Assembly: GCF_026212465.1 (NCBI RefSeq)
Contig: NC_080058.1
Span: forward strand, 3,605,001-3,669,000
DNA: 64,000 nucleotides
Reading direction: 5' to 3'
From: Amaranthus tricolor
Taxonomy: Eukaryota > Streptophyta > Magnoliopsida > Caryophyllales > Amaranthaceae
Shown here: positions 19,398-32,700 of the stretch, one piece after another
Numbering within the stretch: position 1 is the stretch's first letter
Layout of the letters: every line of letters begins with the position of its first letter
Notes under the pieces: model-generated
Told to the model about the DNA's origin: nothing
The model's input: only the letters and a program-made list of their open reading frames with translations
The model's database searches: none
Made by a program: the position numbers and the translations under genes

Positions 19398-22300
19398 ATG
19401 CCTCTTCCATTAATTCAAACCACCTCAATATTTCCATCATCTTTACAATCAACATCAACATTAACCCATTTTAAACTGTATAATTACAACCCATTTGCTA
19501 ATTCTTCTAATAGTAATCCCAATTTCCTTCCCAAATCTTTTCTACCTGGAATTCCACTAACCCTAAAATATTTTCTCTATTCTAGAGCTTATTATTGTAA
19601 AAAGAATTACTTTGGTCAGTCTAATGCAAATGCAATTTGTGCTACTTTGCTTGATAACCCTATTTTATGGGTTGGTAGATTATGCGTTTTTTATGCTCTT
19701 TTGAAGACTGGTTTAGCTGGATCTCAAACCAATCCTCTTGTTTCAGGTTTGTAATGGGTTTGTGTTTATGGAAAAGTTTCATTTTTTTTTGATAGTTTCA
19801 TTCTTTTTTGTTGTTTAATGGGTTTTTAGCAAATGCGTTATTGTTGGTAGCTGATCGCTGATTTATATTGCTAAGTTTATTAACCTATTTGACCAATAGA
19901 TTTTTAACCCGCTGGTATGAGCAACTTGTTCAAAACACCTTATTAATTTACCTAAAATTAGCATTGTATGGTTTAAAACCACTTAATTCTCTATTTTTAT
20001 CAAAATAATCTAATTATAGTACGAAACTATTTTGCCAAACATATGTTTGTGAGTAACTTTAATGGTTTTTTTTTTTTATTTTTTATTTTGCTGTTTTGGG
20101 TGATTAAATTTTCTGCCTTTCCATCCTCAGATTTAGGTGATGGAATTAGTAATGATGGTGCTGATTTGGGATTCTCTAAGTGGTTGGAAAAGTTCCAAAA
20201 GAATCCAGGTATGTTGTTTTTTCTGATTTTGGTATAAAGTTTTATCTTTTGCTTGAATTTTTATGGGGGTGATCTTATCAGTCTTATTTGAGTCAATTGT
20301 TTAATTTAGTATGTTATAAGTGTAATTGGAATACTTTTAGATTTTGTGGAGTGTTGAAAAACATAGTACCTTTGTCAAATTGAAGTTCTCTGCATTAGTA
20401 TTTAACATATAATGTATCTTGGATTTCAACCACCAGTTTAAGCTTTTGGTTGAGTTATTTTATAGTATCACAAGCACAAACATGACAGGCGGTTACTGGT
20501 TCAAATGTTATTCAGCATTTCTTACAAGTGAAATATTTAGCGCTAGGGGTGAGACCGAGAGGGAATATGTTCCATCCACACTTCGAGCCCATAGACTATC
20601 GTTTATATCTTAAGGCTTCAACCATCGGTCTAAAGTTTTGACAATATTTAAATTTTTAAACCTTGATGTGCATTGTTCACCACCTTGTTTGTATGTTCAT
20701 CTACATTATAGCTTTTGAAGATGAAACTAAAATGTACTGCAACACTGATACTTTGCCATTGATATAAGTAAATTGAAATCAAAATGACCAAGGGCGGAGC
20801 AAAAATTGAAAATTTCTATGAAGGCTCTGTTCAATTTCAAAAATTATGATATTTTTCTAACCAATTTGTATCTTTAAACACTTAACATATACTACATAAT
20901 TTAAATTTAATATTGAGGCCTCCAATTTTCCGGGGCTCTGTATGGTTGAACATGTTGAACATGCTCAAAACCTCCCCTGATGACCAATGCTTTTCTGTTG
21001 TCGAGAGTTTGGGAGAAAGAGGAGGGATGTATGTTGCTTTCGGTTGGGGGAAAGAAGAGGGGTGAGGGTGAGATTGCTTGATGGGTTTAAATTATCTGTG
21101 AGCATATGGTTTAGACATCCATTTTTGATGTTGTATCTTGAGGTCATTGTTTGTGTTTCTCTTTGATCAAGAAAAAGCATAAATCATATTTAACTGAATC
21201 AACTCATCAACAAAAAACATTGAATAGGGTTTATTCCAAAGTCAAGTGACTCAGGCAAGGTTTGAGAGGGTCATATCTATGAAATAAAATTGAGGTCATT
21301 TCGCTACGTAAGCACCGTTATATATAACAAATTTTAGCTTTATCGAACTGTATAACCCACTTATGTAACCCGTGATTTAAAATCATGTAATACCAACTAT
21401 TATTAGCTATCATGCCAACATATTAACCATTTTATCTACTTTTTAAAATGTATTGAGTTCTAAAAGATATATCATAAGCTTTAATTTTAAATATATGTTC
21501 TAGAAAACTTTATAAAGTGAATTTTTTTTTCAAGTTAACAATTCACATTGCAATGTCCGATAAATGATTCGTAATATTAAGAGGTACCACATGTTTGGCT
21601 CTGACAATTCGTCACATGATCACCCCATGGGCCCACTTGTGTGGATACACCCACAGGGCACCCGTGGGCTCGGGACCACAAATCCACGGGTCATGAGTGT
21701 TTACTTGCATACAACACATGAAGAGTTTCGCTCTTTCCCAAACCATATGGTTTTGGAAAAGAGTAAACCTCATCAAGTGTGTATGCACCAGTGGGTTTGT
21801 GGGCCCGAGTTTACGAGTGGGACGAATTGTCACGGCCTAACATGGATTAGAGCCGATGGTGGTTCTTGGATATGATGTGGCACACATGTGATGGGAGTAT
21901 TGGAAATACTTCACATGTAAGGAAGATCCATGTCGCTAAAAGAATGGGTTGTAGACTTGTATACAAATACTGGATGAGGTTTACTCTAATATTAGTTGGC
22001 CACAAAAAAGACCTTACCTACAAGGCTACAACACTAAATTGTAGAAACATAGTCATGAACATGATTAGTCTTCTAAATTCTCTCCCAAAAATTTCTGCAA
22101 CAGTGTTAGCTAGATACAAAATATAACCCTTCGCTTTTATTTTATAATCAGGATCTCTTAAAAACTTGTTAGGAAGTTGATACACATAACCCTCACCATC
22201 GTAACATTTAGAAAAAAAATGGAAAATCTACGAGGAAACTGGTGTCCGTGTTCTTTAAAATGAGTCTTCTTGTGTGCTCATCTTCCTCCTCCCAACGAAT

Positions 22301-25300
22301 AATTTCTTGTTCTCCTTCGGGGGTGACTTTCTTGATTCGCTTTTAGAGGGTGCGTACAAGACAAGCTCAAATATCATCTTCTCCCCTTGAACGAATCAAT
22401 TGATTCAAGAGCTAGACATGTGTTTGATGCAAATATTGCCTAATCATAAATTTCTCAGGTATAAACCAATTCAGAGTCTTTCTTTTGGGTTTGTGGAGTG
22501 GAAATGATGGAAGTCACGTAAAGCATTCTTATAGTGAGGAACATTACGTACTTTCTCCCTCTTACATTTTCTTTCGTCATCCCGCTTAACAAGGAAGAAA
22601 TTGTTAATGTTGGAGACTTCTGCTTCATGCTCATTGATAAGCTTTCCTGTCAAGGCCCAAAACTAGCTTTATTACACCTTCAACCTTATTCAAGGTTTCT
22701 TGACTCTACAGAACATCCATTTTATAACGTCTCATGATTGTACGTGAATTTCAGTTCAAAAATAAATAAGATAAACTTTAATGGCCAATGTTGTCCATAA
22801 TATTCTCTCATAAAAGTTGCATTAGCTTTACGAATTGACTTGAAGCGAATAGTTTCTACAAAATGAACGCACACAACATGGAATGCCTTTTGCATTGATC
22901 GAGGATTTTCATTCTTTTTCAATACATGAAGGGCTTCCACAAAGACCAGGGGATCAATCCTACTACCCAAAGAATTCGATCCATTATAGTCAATATCAAG
23001 CTTAGAGTTAATTGGTGGTTTACAATTTGTCAACTTGATGCTATGACCTTTTAACATAGACCAATTGGGGTTTGTGGAGTCTTCATTATCTTCATCATCA
23101 CCAGAATAACCTTCAAATTAGATAGTTCGAAACAATAAAAGACGTGTTGTCGTCCTCCCTAGAATAATCTCCATTGATCCTAAATATGCAAAAATTGGAC
23201 GTTCATTGTCTGTAAAAGTGACTCCTTTTCCCCTAAGCCTATTACTCCTAGCCGTCATAAACAACTCTAAAACAAAAGGTGTAGTGTCGTAACAGTGTTC
23301 GAGCCTATTATCAATTGTTAAATTAAGTGACTGTATTCGGTCGTTGATACTTTGACATGTCGAAAACCAATCTCATATCTATCTTAGGTTTCTATTTCTT
23401 TTTTGGAGACATTATGGTGCATTTGTGATATGTCGAAGTAGCTTCATTTTATCATGTTTGTTGAAGACTTGTGCTTCATGCTCATTGATAAATTAAGCTT
23501 TCCTGTCAAGGCTCAAAACTAATTTCATTTTACCTTGATCTATCACATATCACTAATCCACCACAATGTATCCGAAAAAGAAACAGAAAGCTAAGACTTG
23601 TACGAGATTGGTTTTCGTCATGTCGAAGTATCAACGACGAGATATAGTCACACTTGATTTAACAATCGATGATGGGCTCGAACACTGATACGACACTTCA
23701 CTTTCTGTTTTGGAGTTGTTTATAATGGCGAAGGGTACTAGGCTCAGGAGAAAATAATTCACTTTTCGAAGACAATGAACGTCCAATTTGAAAATTTAGG
23801 ATGAATGGAGATTATTCTGGGGGAGGATGTCAGCATGACTTTTATTGTTGCGAAGAGAACTATTTACCTTGAAGATTATTTTGGTGATAATGAAGATGAT
23901 GATTACTCCATGCAACCCAAATGGTCTATATTAAAAGGCCATAGGCCCATAGCATCAAGTTGACAAATTGTAAACCACCAAAAAACTCTAAGCTTGATGT
24001 TGACTATAATGAATCGGATTTTTTTGGGTAGCAGGACTGGTCCTCTGGTCTTGTTAAAAGCCCTTTACGTATTGAAAAAGAATAAAAATCCTCGTTCAAT
24101 TCGTGAAGCTATTGCAGCTTTTATGCGGGAACCTTATGGACAACATTTTCTGCCATCAAAATTTATCCTAATTATCTTAAACTGGAATTCACTTAGCACA
24201 ATAATGAGACGTTACAAGATGGATGTTCTTCAAAGTCAAGAAACCTTGGATAAAGATCAAGGTAAAATGAAACTAGTTTTGGGCCTTGATAGGAAAGCTA
24301 AATTTACTGATGAGCATGAAATGAAGCAAAAGTCTTCAACATGATCAATGTCTTGTTAAAGGAGATGACGAAAGAAAAAAGTTCGAGGGAGAGAGTACAT
24401 AATGTTCCTCACTATAAGAATGCTTTTACGTGGCTTGCTTACCATCAGTTCCACCCCACAAACTTAAAAGGAAGACTCTGAATTGGTTTAAACCTAAGAA
24501 ATTTATAAGTAGGCAATATTTGCATCAAACACGTGTCGAGCTTTTAAATCAGTTGATTTGTTCTGTTGGAGAAGATGACATTTGGGATTGTCTTGTACGC
24601 GCCCTAAGTAAGCAAATCAAGGAAGTTGTCCTCTAGAGAGAGCAAGAAATTGTTCGTTGGGAGAAGGAAAATGAGCACATTGGAAAGCTCATTTTGAATA
24701 ACTAAGATATCAGTTTCATCGTAGATTCTCCTTTTTTGAAGTAAAATAGGGACATAAGTATGGAATATCATAACAAAAATCATACTCACAGGCTTCCGAG
24801 TTTGCATATGGTCTTATTGTGAATGCCAGCATAGAAATGAGGAAACACGTGGTTCACACACTTCGTACGCTAAGGAGATATATACCATCCAAAACCAATA
24901 TGGCAATGGGAAGAAAGGCTCGAATAATTTATAAAGTTTGCAGTGTGCACATGATCTTTAATTTGTCGACGTGGGATAAACCATTCCTACACCATATCCG
25001 CGACATTGTGACCATTACCGCAATCGCGACGACAACTTCGAAAGTTTTCTATGGTCGGTGAAAATTTTATTTTTTATCGACCCTTGATTTCAAAGAGGAC
25101 CAAATAGTAACGATATAGCTTATAAGCTATATAAGTATATAGCTTATAAGCTATATAAGTTAAACAAAACAAATAACTACCAATAATCATTTGAAACATC
25201 ATTACCATTTTATGAAATCGCTCCGGGTCTTTTTATGAGAGCTTAGGTAGCAAACAAGCATCTTAATCACTTAATGTCCTCTGAGTTCAAAGTTTTCTTC

Positions 25301-26028
25301 CCCTTGATTTATTATTGAATGCTCTAAAATATGGAGCTTATTCTACTTATTATTCATTATCTAAATCGAGAATTCGAGACTTCTACTATTTTACTTTTAC
25401 TAGTTAATTTTGGGAATGCTTTTGTTAAATTATTTCTTTGATAGACAAAGAAGCTTCTGACAAGCGGAAGTTGGTAAGCAAATGGCATCCCACAACAAAG
25501 GGAACACTTAGGAGGAACTATAGGGTTCCTTCCAAACGAGAAGGACAACGGCTTCTTAAAGCTATCGCTTCCTTACTCTCCGAGGATGATCACTTTGTAG
25601 ATGCTTCTTCCCACAAGGTATAAGATAAACTTCTTGAGTCCCAATCTATCGCTTATTTTTCGACAATATTAACCGAAGCTAATCTCCATAGATGCATACA
25701 TGAATTTCTGACTTTTCCCTCAAGTATAGCTTGCCCAATAACGCTGTAAAATGAACTTAATTTTTTTGTACCGTTTTTGGCTTCTTTCTGTATGTTCTCG
25801 ACTTTGCTTAAGTCTCGATTTCGTGTGATTTAGGGTTGTCAAATTAGAAGGGAAAGTGCACATGGAGAAAGTGTATGTTGCAACAATGTAAGAGCCCTCT
25901 TTGATGAGCTGCCAACGCCACATATTATTGTTGAGATTACACCCTTTCCTGCTGGACCGTTAACAGAGAAGGATTACACCAAAGCTGAAAAGCTGGAGAA
26001 GGTGCTTCGATCCAGCCCTACGGTTTAA
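19398..26028 (+). CDS. Conserved plastid-targeted protein, 264 aa, four exons
   Basis: Exons 19398-19746, 20131-20208, 25445-25617 and 25834-26028 join in phase at GT/AG sites. The first about 60 residues are Ser/Thr/Asn-rich and poor in acids, like a chloroplast transit peptide. The middle has a possible short membrane segment ('ILWVGRLCVFYALLKTGLAG'). The conserved C-terminal part reads 'DKRKLVSKWHPTTKGTL', 'LLKAIASLLSEDDHF', 'SHKGCQIRRESAHGESVCC', 'ALFDELPTPHIIVEITPFP'. I believe this is a green-lineage plastid protein and it may correspond to Arabidopsis CGLD11/BFA3, an assembly factor binding the CF1 beta subunit of ATP synthase. That identity is from memory and uncertain. Intron 2 is 5.2 kb and full of repeats, including a large inverted duplication. 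Convergent with the RIK-like gene, 0.7 kb downstream. Confidence 0.8.
20419..20640. repeat. Short retroelement-like fragment in intron 2
   Basis: It contains 'caaccaccagtttaagcttttggttgag' split by one break, a word common in plant dispersed repeats, and a second 'caaccatcggtctaaag' at its end. Class unknown. Confidence 0.3.
21601..21833. mobile_element. 230-bp fold-back element in intron 2
   Basis: The two halves are imperfect inverted copies. 'tgacaattcgtc' at the left end matches 'gacgaattgtca' at the right, and inside are opposing 'aaaccatatggttt' words at the centre. Open frames of similar length on both strands reflect this symmetry and are not genes. Probably a MITE; no target duplication was established. 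Confidence 0.65.
22190..24745. repeat. Large inverted duplication of a gene-like fragment inside intron 2
   Basis: The left arm (about 22190-23445) is an inverted, diverged copy of the right arm (about 23550-24745). Both encode the same degenerate protein, on the minus strand at left and plus at right. Shared pieces are 'SKLDIDYNGSNSLGSR', 'DPLVFVEALHVLKKNENPRS', 'FMREYYGQHWP', 'FLVKRDDERK', 'VPHYKNA', and on the right only 'LKRKTLNWFKPKKFISRQYL'. The spacer (23445-23550) holds a third partial copy of a left-arm segment ('ttcatgctcattgataa' followed by 'gctttcctgtcaagg'). Stops and frameshifts are frequent in both arms. I do not recognise the protein. The arms look roughly 80-85% alike by eye. 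It could be a fold-back transposon with a captured gene or a local inverted duplication. Confidence 0.75.
24850..24980 (+). repeat. Dispersed repeat (related copy at 63250-63370)
   Basis: The block 'ataccatccaaaaccaatatgg', 'aatgggaagaa', 'aataatttataa' and 'gtgcacat' followed by 'gacgtggg' recurs in the same order at 63250-63370. Confidence 0.5.
25113..25160. repeat. Exact tandem duplication of a 24-bp palindromic unit
   Basis: Two identical 24-bp units lie head to tail, each holding the palindrome 'atagcttataagctat'. Confidence 0.85.
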
Positions 26029-26734
26029 TTTTTATGTGTATCTTGCCCTGTAACTTTGTAAATAACGACACCTGACCCAGCTTTCCTTTGAAACCCAAAC
26101 TTGTGTACCTTTTCGTCCTGCTTTGTTCGAAGATTACATCCAGTTGTACACTTGTACTGTCCTCATAAACATTTTCATATTGAATGGAGCATAGATTTTA
26201 ATTGTTATAAGTTGAGTATTAGTAAGGAGATGTTCTTTCACATTTATGGCTTCTTCTTCCTTTATCAACCCCAATTTGACGCGGTAGACTACCGCGTGCC
26301 AAACTTTTTTTGACAAACGGGTTGGAAGAAACAAAGGCATACCGTAATAGCTTAAATGCAATTACAATCACAAATATAGTTAAAATCACGCCCGCCTGAC
26401 ACTCCTATTTACCATTAAAATCACTACATTAGCGTGTGTGATGTAGTAACGAATAGTGAAAAAACCAAACATCGGATAAAAATCAACTAAAACCCCAAAA
26501 TTGATGCCGTAGATCAATGTTCAAGTATCACATCATATTACATTTATCGTCCATCTCTAAACTAACCAGAATACGCAGATGATCAAGTCTAACAAATCCT
26601 CCAACTATAATTTTAAGAGCGCATCAGAGTAGATAAGCAAAACTTGAACTCTAAGCATGGCATCCATTGGGCTTCGACTCTGACCAATTCGTACGGTTTT
26701 GAGTAAAACAACTCGGGTACAGACTCGGTATGAA
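26029..26734. other. Intergenic space between two convergent genes
   Basis: This should contain both 3' UTRs. No further gene or clear poly(A) signal was identified. Short open frames on both strands at 26101-26361 look like chance. Confidence 0.5.
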
Positions 26735-29700
26735 TTATTTGACTCCAACAGATGCCATTAGATCTTCATATTCAGGATCTGTTTCCTGCTTGCTTGCAAT
26801 TCCAATGTTGCTTCCCTGTGGCTGAGCAGTAGATATAGAAGTTGGGGCAAAAGGATCATAGCTTTGTGGTCTGCCAAATGGTGCGGGACGCATAGTTGCA
26901 GGAAAATTTCCTCCTGGTCGCCGCAAAGGAGGTGCAGGAAAGCGTTGCTGAAATTGAGGTGAGTGTCCTACTGCGGGCGGGAAAGAACTGCCGACATCTG
27001 GAACAGAACTGAAGTGTCTAGGCCCCATGCGAGGATTTGGATTCGGAGATCCAAATTGGCCAGGACGTGGGCCCATTTGGTTGCCAATAGGTGGGCCGGC
27101 TAAGTTTTGTCTGACAAGCTGTGATGATGAAATTTGCAATGGAGGACGGAATGATGGCCCTTGAGGTGCAGAATGCAATGCCACTCGTGCAGGTCTTTGT
27201 GATGCAAAACGCAAACCTAGTCCAGAAAGAGACTGCGACGACGGTCCGTGTAGTCGGAGGGGTTGGAAAGTGAAGTCATTAGGACCCGGAATTGTCGGAC
27301 CTGAGGGTGTTGGACCCACATGTTTAAGAGGAGTGAAACTCGGTGGATGAGTTGAGGGATTTTGCGTCGGCCTCAATGAGGTATTTGTAGATGGACGAAG
27401 TAGCTGACCTTGAAGCGTAAGTACAATGGGCTGAACAGACATGGGAGAGGAAGACCGGATTTGTGAAGGCATAAACGATGTCAACGAACCAGGTCCTAGT
27501 TGAGAAGGAAATGCAGTAGTCGTTGAAGCTCCAACTGGTCGAGATACAATGGATCCCTGTGATGCACCTATTGGAAAGCTGCCAGAAATTAGAGATTGCT
27601 GAGCACCAGTTGGAGAAACTAGCCACCCAGGAGAGCTGGAGGTAATGGGTCGTTCAGCAAGTTGCGGAGTGGGGAACCTAGGTGAACCTGCTGGCGGAAA
27701 TGGAGGTACAGCACCGGAAAGGTTTCTGAAATGGCCAGCTTGTCCTACAGGAGAAGGCATAAACGAGCCCGACATATCTGGTGCTGATGTGGGTAATCTT
27801 GGAGGAGCACTTTGATGAGCTGAACTAAATCCAAAGGGAGCCGGAGGCCCAGGTCTAAGTAAAGGACGTGTGAGCGAGGGATTGAATGGGATAGCCATAG
27901 AGCCAGAAAGAGGTACAAACCCAGAAGTTGTGTTAGCTTGCCCAGCTGGTAACCATGCACTCTGAAATGACTGGAAAGGACCGAGAGAAGAAGTTGACAT
28001 GGGTCCTGCACCAGGTAGTAATTCTTGGTTGGCCATGGAAGTACTGCTTGTAGCTATGTCCTGAGCCCCACTTAGACCTTGAACATTATCTCCGGATGAT
28101 GACAAAGTCGTGGAGGCAGCAGATTTGACCTGGGAAACCGTACTTACTTCAGCGAGCAATCTAAAATTCAGGCTTCATATGATTCAAAAAAAAATATACA
28201 ACGAAAAAACTTTAAAATAAAAAAAAAAAAAAAAAAAAAAAAAGAGTAACCAAAACTATGAAAGCATAGAGGACATCATTGGGAACTGATTAATACCGAG
28301 TTAAGTAGCAGTTCAATCAATGCAGCTGCAGCATCAACTTTCTCATAAGTGTCTCCTGATATTTGAACATATACCTCGTCACAAGAATGTAAAAGCTCAT
28401 TTCCATCAGACGCAGTGATTTCAACCTGACAATAAAATAACAATTCAAGTACAAAACTGAAAGAACACAAGTTTGTGTAGAGAGGGCATAGCAAGGGAAA
28501 TTACCTTTTCTTTAGTCTCTGATTTTGTGCCACAAACTAGTATTCTGGTTCCAGTTTCCTACAGTTTAAGTGCATTTATAATTAGTTGAAGTCAGTTTTA
28601 AAAATAGCAAATACGAATGAGAAAATCTGCAGAATATACAAGCAGATATGCCGATGAGACGATAAGGCCAAAGCAGTACAGCCGCAGCACTAACCTTTTC
28701 CAATCTTTTTTGGGTTTCACCGTCAGAACCATATACGAGACCAAGAAAGTTGTAATCAGGATGTGCCTTTACCTACAGTGGCAGTTCATATACAAATTTT
28801 AATGAGGGACTTCAGCATAATAAAAAACCAAGAAAATGTAGACCTATAAGTAGACTGACATAGCTTGAAGATGGTGGTATTAACAGCGGTTAGCTAAAAT
28901 TACTGAAAACCTAGGATAGGTTTCAGATTGATGTTTCTCAATGAAAGAAGCTCTACACAACTCTCACAAATAATCCCCATATTTTTTTCTCTAAAATCTT
29001 TTCTATTTATAAACTAACATTCTCATCTTGTTTCTCCTAGCTATGAAAGGTTTGGAGGGTCGGATGCATGCAACCTATGTTACTCAGACTCTTTATTTTG
29101 CTTCAAGAACCCGTGTCCGATCCTTGATGCTTGGACATTGGTATGGCACAAAGAAGTTGTTTTTGATTGACACTTGGTAGCAAATATCATCCACAACTTC
29201 ACATAAATAAAAAGTGCACATATTTAATGAGCCATTTATATATAGTCTATTATAGTCCAAAATCAAAGAACTACGAATCTTTGACCCAATCGAAACAAAG
29301 GAAACTACTATTAAAAATACCACCAATACCATCCATATTGGTGCATTACAACAGGTCGTTGCACCTTGCAAGTCAAAGGGACTAAAAGGTGGAAATAAAA
29401 CAACAGAAACAACCTGTGGCTTTGTAATTAGGGACTAGACAGTGGAAATAAAACAAAAGGGCAAAAGAACACAAGCTGAAGAATATTTGAACGTACTGGT
29501 ATAGGAACTTTAGCTTCCCTCACCACAGGATGATAATCAAACGGGGCTTTGTAATTAGGATTCAGCTTCATTATTTCCCCTGCATATTAGCTCAAAATTT
29601 ATACAGGTTATGAAAAAATACGATAACAGGAGAGAGTGAAAGTCAAGCAGTAACATACCTATAGCTTCTCGTCTTTCCAGTTCCAATGTTTGCAACTTCT

Positions 29701-32700
29701 TTAAATAAAATTTTAAAAAAAATAAATAAGAGGTTATGCCATGTTTAACAGGTTAAAGCAAATAAGATACAACAGACACAGCAAAAGTAAAATAACAAGA
29801 TTTAAAGTTGGCTTGTGGATCGCATTTGTACCTTAAACTCAATCTGCATACTTGGAAGTTCGCTATCTGGACCATCTCTATCTGATTTTGAGCTTTGATT
29901 ATCACTTCCTAATGATCCTGATTTCAGTTGTTCCGTGATTTGATCCACTCGAGTCTGCCCAAAATTTTTACCACCACAGAGGTAGTAATGTCACTTAGGT
30001 CATGCCTGGATTCCACTTAAAAATTTGAGGTGTAAATAATATGGGGAAAATAATACATTATGAAATATTAAGAGAGAAATAATTTAGGGAGTATTAAAAT
30101 AACAAGTTTTGCATATTTCTCGCCAGTCCATCTGTTATCAAGAGCCACAAAGCAGCATAACTTGTTGGTACTCTTTCTCTTTTCTTCTAACAAACTCCCT
30201 CCATTTCTCCTATTCTAACCTCTGTTCTCAGCCGCATAAAAAGCTCCAAAAATGGCTTCCAATGACTCCTCCAACCATGGCTTCGATCGACCTGAGACTC
30301 TATCTAGCTTTGTCACAAACACCATCAACCATTACATTTGGAGGCGTTAGGGAAAGCATTATGACGACTTGAATGAATCCTCTAAAAATGGCTTCCTATG
30401 AGTGGCTATGCCAAGAATGGCTTCCAAAAAAACACATCCAAGAAGGCTTCCAATGACTCGTCCAGTTACGTTTTCTTTTATTTTAGGTTTTGGTTAAAAG
30501 CGTTGGATTCAGTCTTAATTACTGTTCACTAGTTTATCTAGGGGTTTTTGTTCGGTGATGGTTTTATAGATAATGATTAATGACAATGGTTGTGGCAGTT
30601 TCGTCATTGACATTGGTGGGCTAGATATTGAACCAACTATACTTTTCCAGATTAGGGGAGTAAACAATTACTCCTATAGTTTTTTCTATTCTTTTTGGAG
30701 GTGTTTGGTACGAGTAAAAAAAATGAAAAGGAAGGGGAAAGTATAAACAAGAGTAAGGGTAATGATAAGTGTTATGATTAATAATTGTTAATGGTATGGT
30801 ACAAGAAGGGGTAAGCGAATCAAAGAAAGAGAGGTGAGGTGGCACATATATTTCTATGACTGCTACTGTAGAGGCTGAGGGAGACGGAGATGATTGAAGA
30901 GGATAAAGAATAAATTTGTTACTCCACTTCTAGTGTGCTAACAAAGTAATCGAATCTATTATCCCCATATAATGGATTCGCTTATCCCTTGATGCTAAAC
31001 AAACAAGTTCAAACAGCAATGGTTACTTATTACTGTTACCGATTGTAAACATCTGAAAACCAAACAGCCCCTTAGTATCAATCCAAACTCTTGTAAATTT
31101 TAGAATTTTTTCACTTAGTTTTTCCACCCCTTTTACTTTCAAATCCAGGCAGTCACTTAGTGATACCTGGATTGAGAAGCTTCCATGTGAACAGTCACAT
31201 GGACGAGATAGACATTATAGCACCAAGAAAGGATGTGGAATTCTTATGGCATCATCTGCTACTGCTAGAGTCCCTTCTCTTCCACAACTTGGTGCTATAA
31301 ATATCTTCAACCCATCTCTAAGACTTAAGATATTTGTTCAAATCATTATACAATGCAAATTAATTTTACAAAATCCGAATGCAAAATCCAAAGGGGGGCT
31401 TGTGGGGTAGTTCTTATGATTCAGAAACAAATCATGAAAAGAATGAAACCAATAACAGCATGAACAGTTATGGAAGCCTAGTTCGATACCTGATACGCTA
31501 AAACTCTTCCCTTCTTAACAGAAGCATCCTGACTAAGATCAGGACCCCACTTTGTCTTCCTCTGCAGCTGTCTACCACTTTCTTCAGTCACAGCATCATT
31601 GCTCTCGGACTTTTTACTACCTTTGAAAATGGGAACTAGTGAACCTGAAAATTTGTTTTTAGGAATAACAAAACCTGCCTTCCCCTTGAGCATAGACATT
31701 GTTATGCCAGCTTCTGAAGAAGATGGAGAAGATACAGTAGCAGCTTGTAAACCCTGGGTGTCAAAAACAATTTAGTCAACCTTTGTAGTCATGTTATTTC
31801 CAACACCATTCTTTTAAGTATCAACGAACATGAGTCATGCTGCAGTTTTGAATAAGATAATACCCAATTAAGAAACCCATATCAAACAGAGCACAACGCC
31901 CTCTTGCATCAGAAAGGATGAGACTTTCCAAACCCAAAATTTTGGGGGTTTCACTCAGCTACATTGTACTTATATGTAAACCTTATTGAATAAAATGTGC
32001 ATCAACATATGAAAGCCTGATTGATTAATACATAATCTGAATTTACACGGATAACATTGCACCAACCCCCCACACACACAAAAAAAAAGGATAGGATAAA
32101 CTTAAAAGCCAACAAGCCAACAACTATATGTAACATCACCGCCTACATCTTTTGTCACTATTAATCTATGTTTACAATACTAAGGTATGGGAATCTAATA
32201 TTTTTAAACATTATGCAATTGTACACAATCTCCTTCACAGTAAACTCTTACACTCCTAAGACTAATATTTTTAAACATTATGCTTAGAAAGATAACAAGT
32301 CTAACATCAAAATGGGAATCTAATGTTATTCGAAACGGAAGGTCCAATAGTCCAACAAATAACTTGGTTGGATGTCAACGCCTTTCAGTGATGCTTTTTA
32401 GATTCATGCACATAAAGCACTCTTAACAAAGAACCTCTATTGAATAAGTAAATCTAACATGTAGGTTGATTGCACTATCCCAAGTCCTACGCTCATTTTT
32501 CCCTTCAAACATCGGATCATAGGTCCAACTGTAAGGTCACCTCTCAAGTATGGACACTGTAACCTTACTGTATGTGGCACCAGAAAATGCCTAGCCAAGG
32601 TAACAATGCTAGAACTTAAGAAAATACAGACAAACATCGGATTATAAGTCCAATTGTAAGGTCACCTCTCAAGTATAGACACTGTACCCTTACTGTATGT

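Noticed and set aside
21612..21875. Two similar open frames on opposite strands
   Set aside because: Mirror products of the fold-back element, not genes.
27324..28011. Alternative-frame open reading within the RIK-like last exon
   Set aside because: Overlaps a conserved Pro/Ser-rich coding exon in another frame, with no start or splice support.
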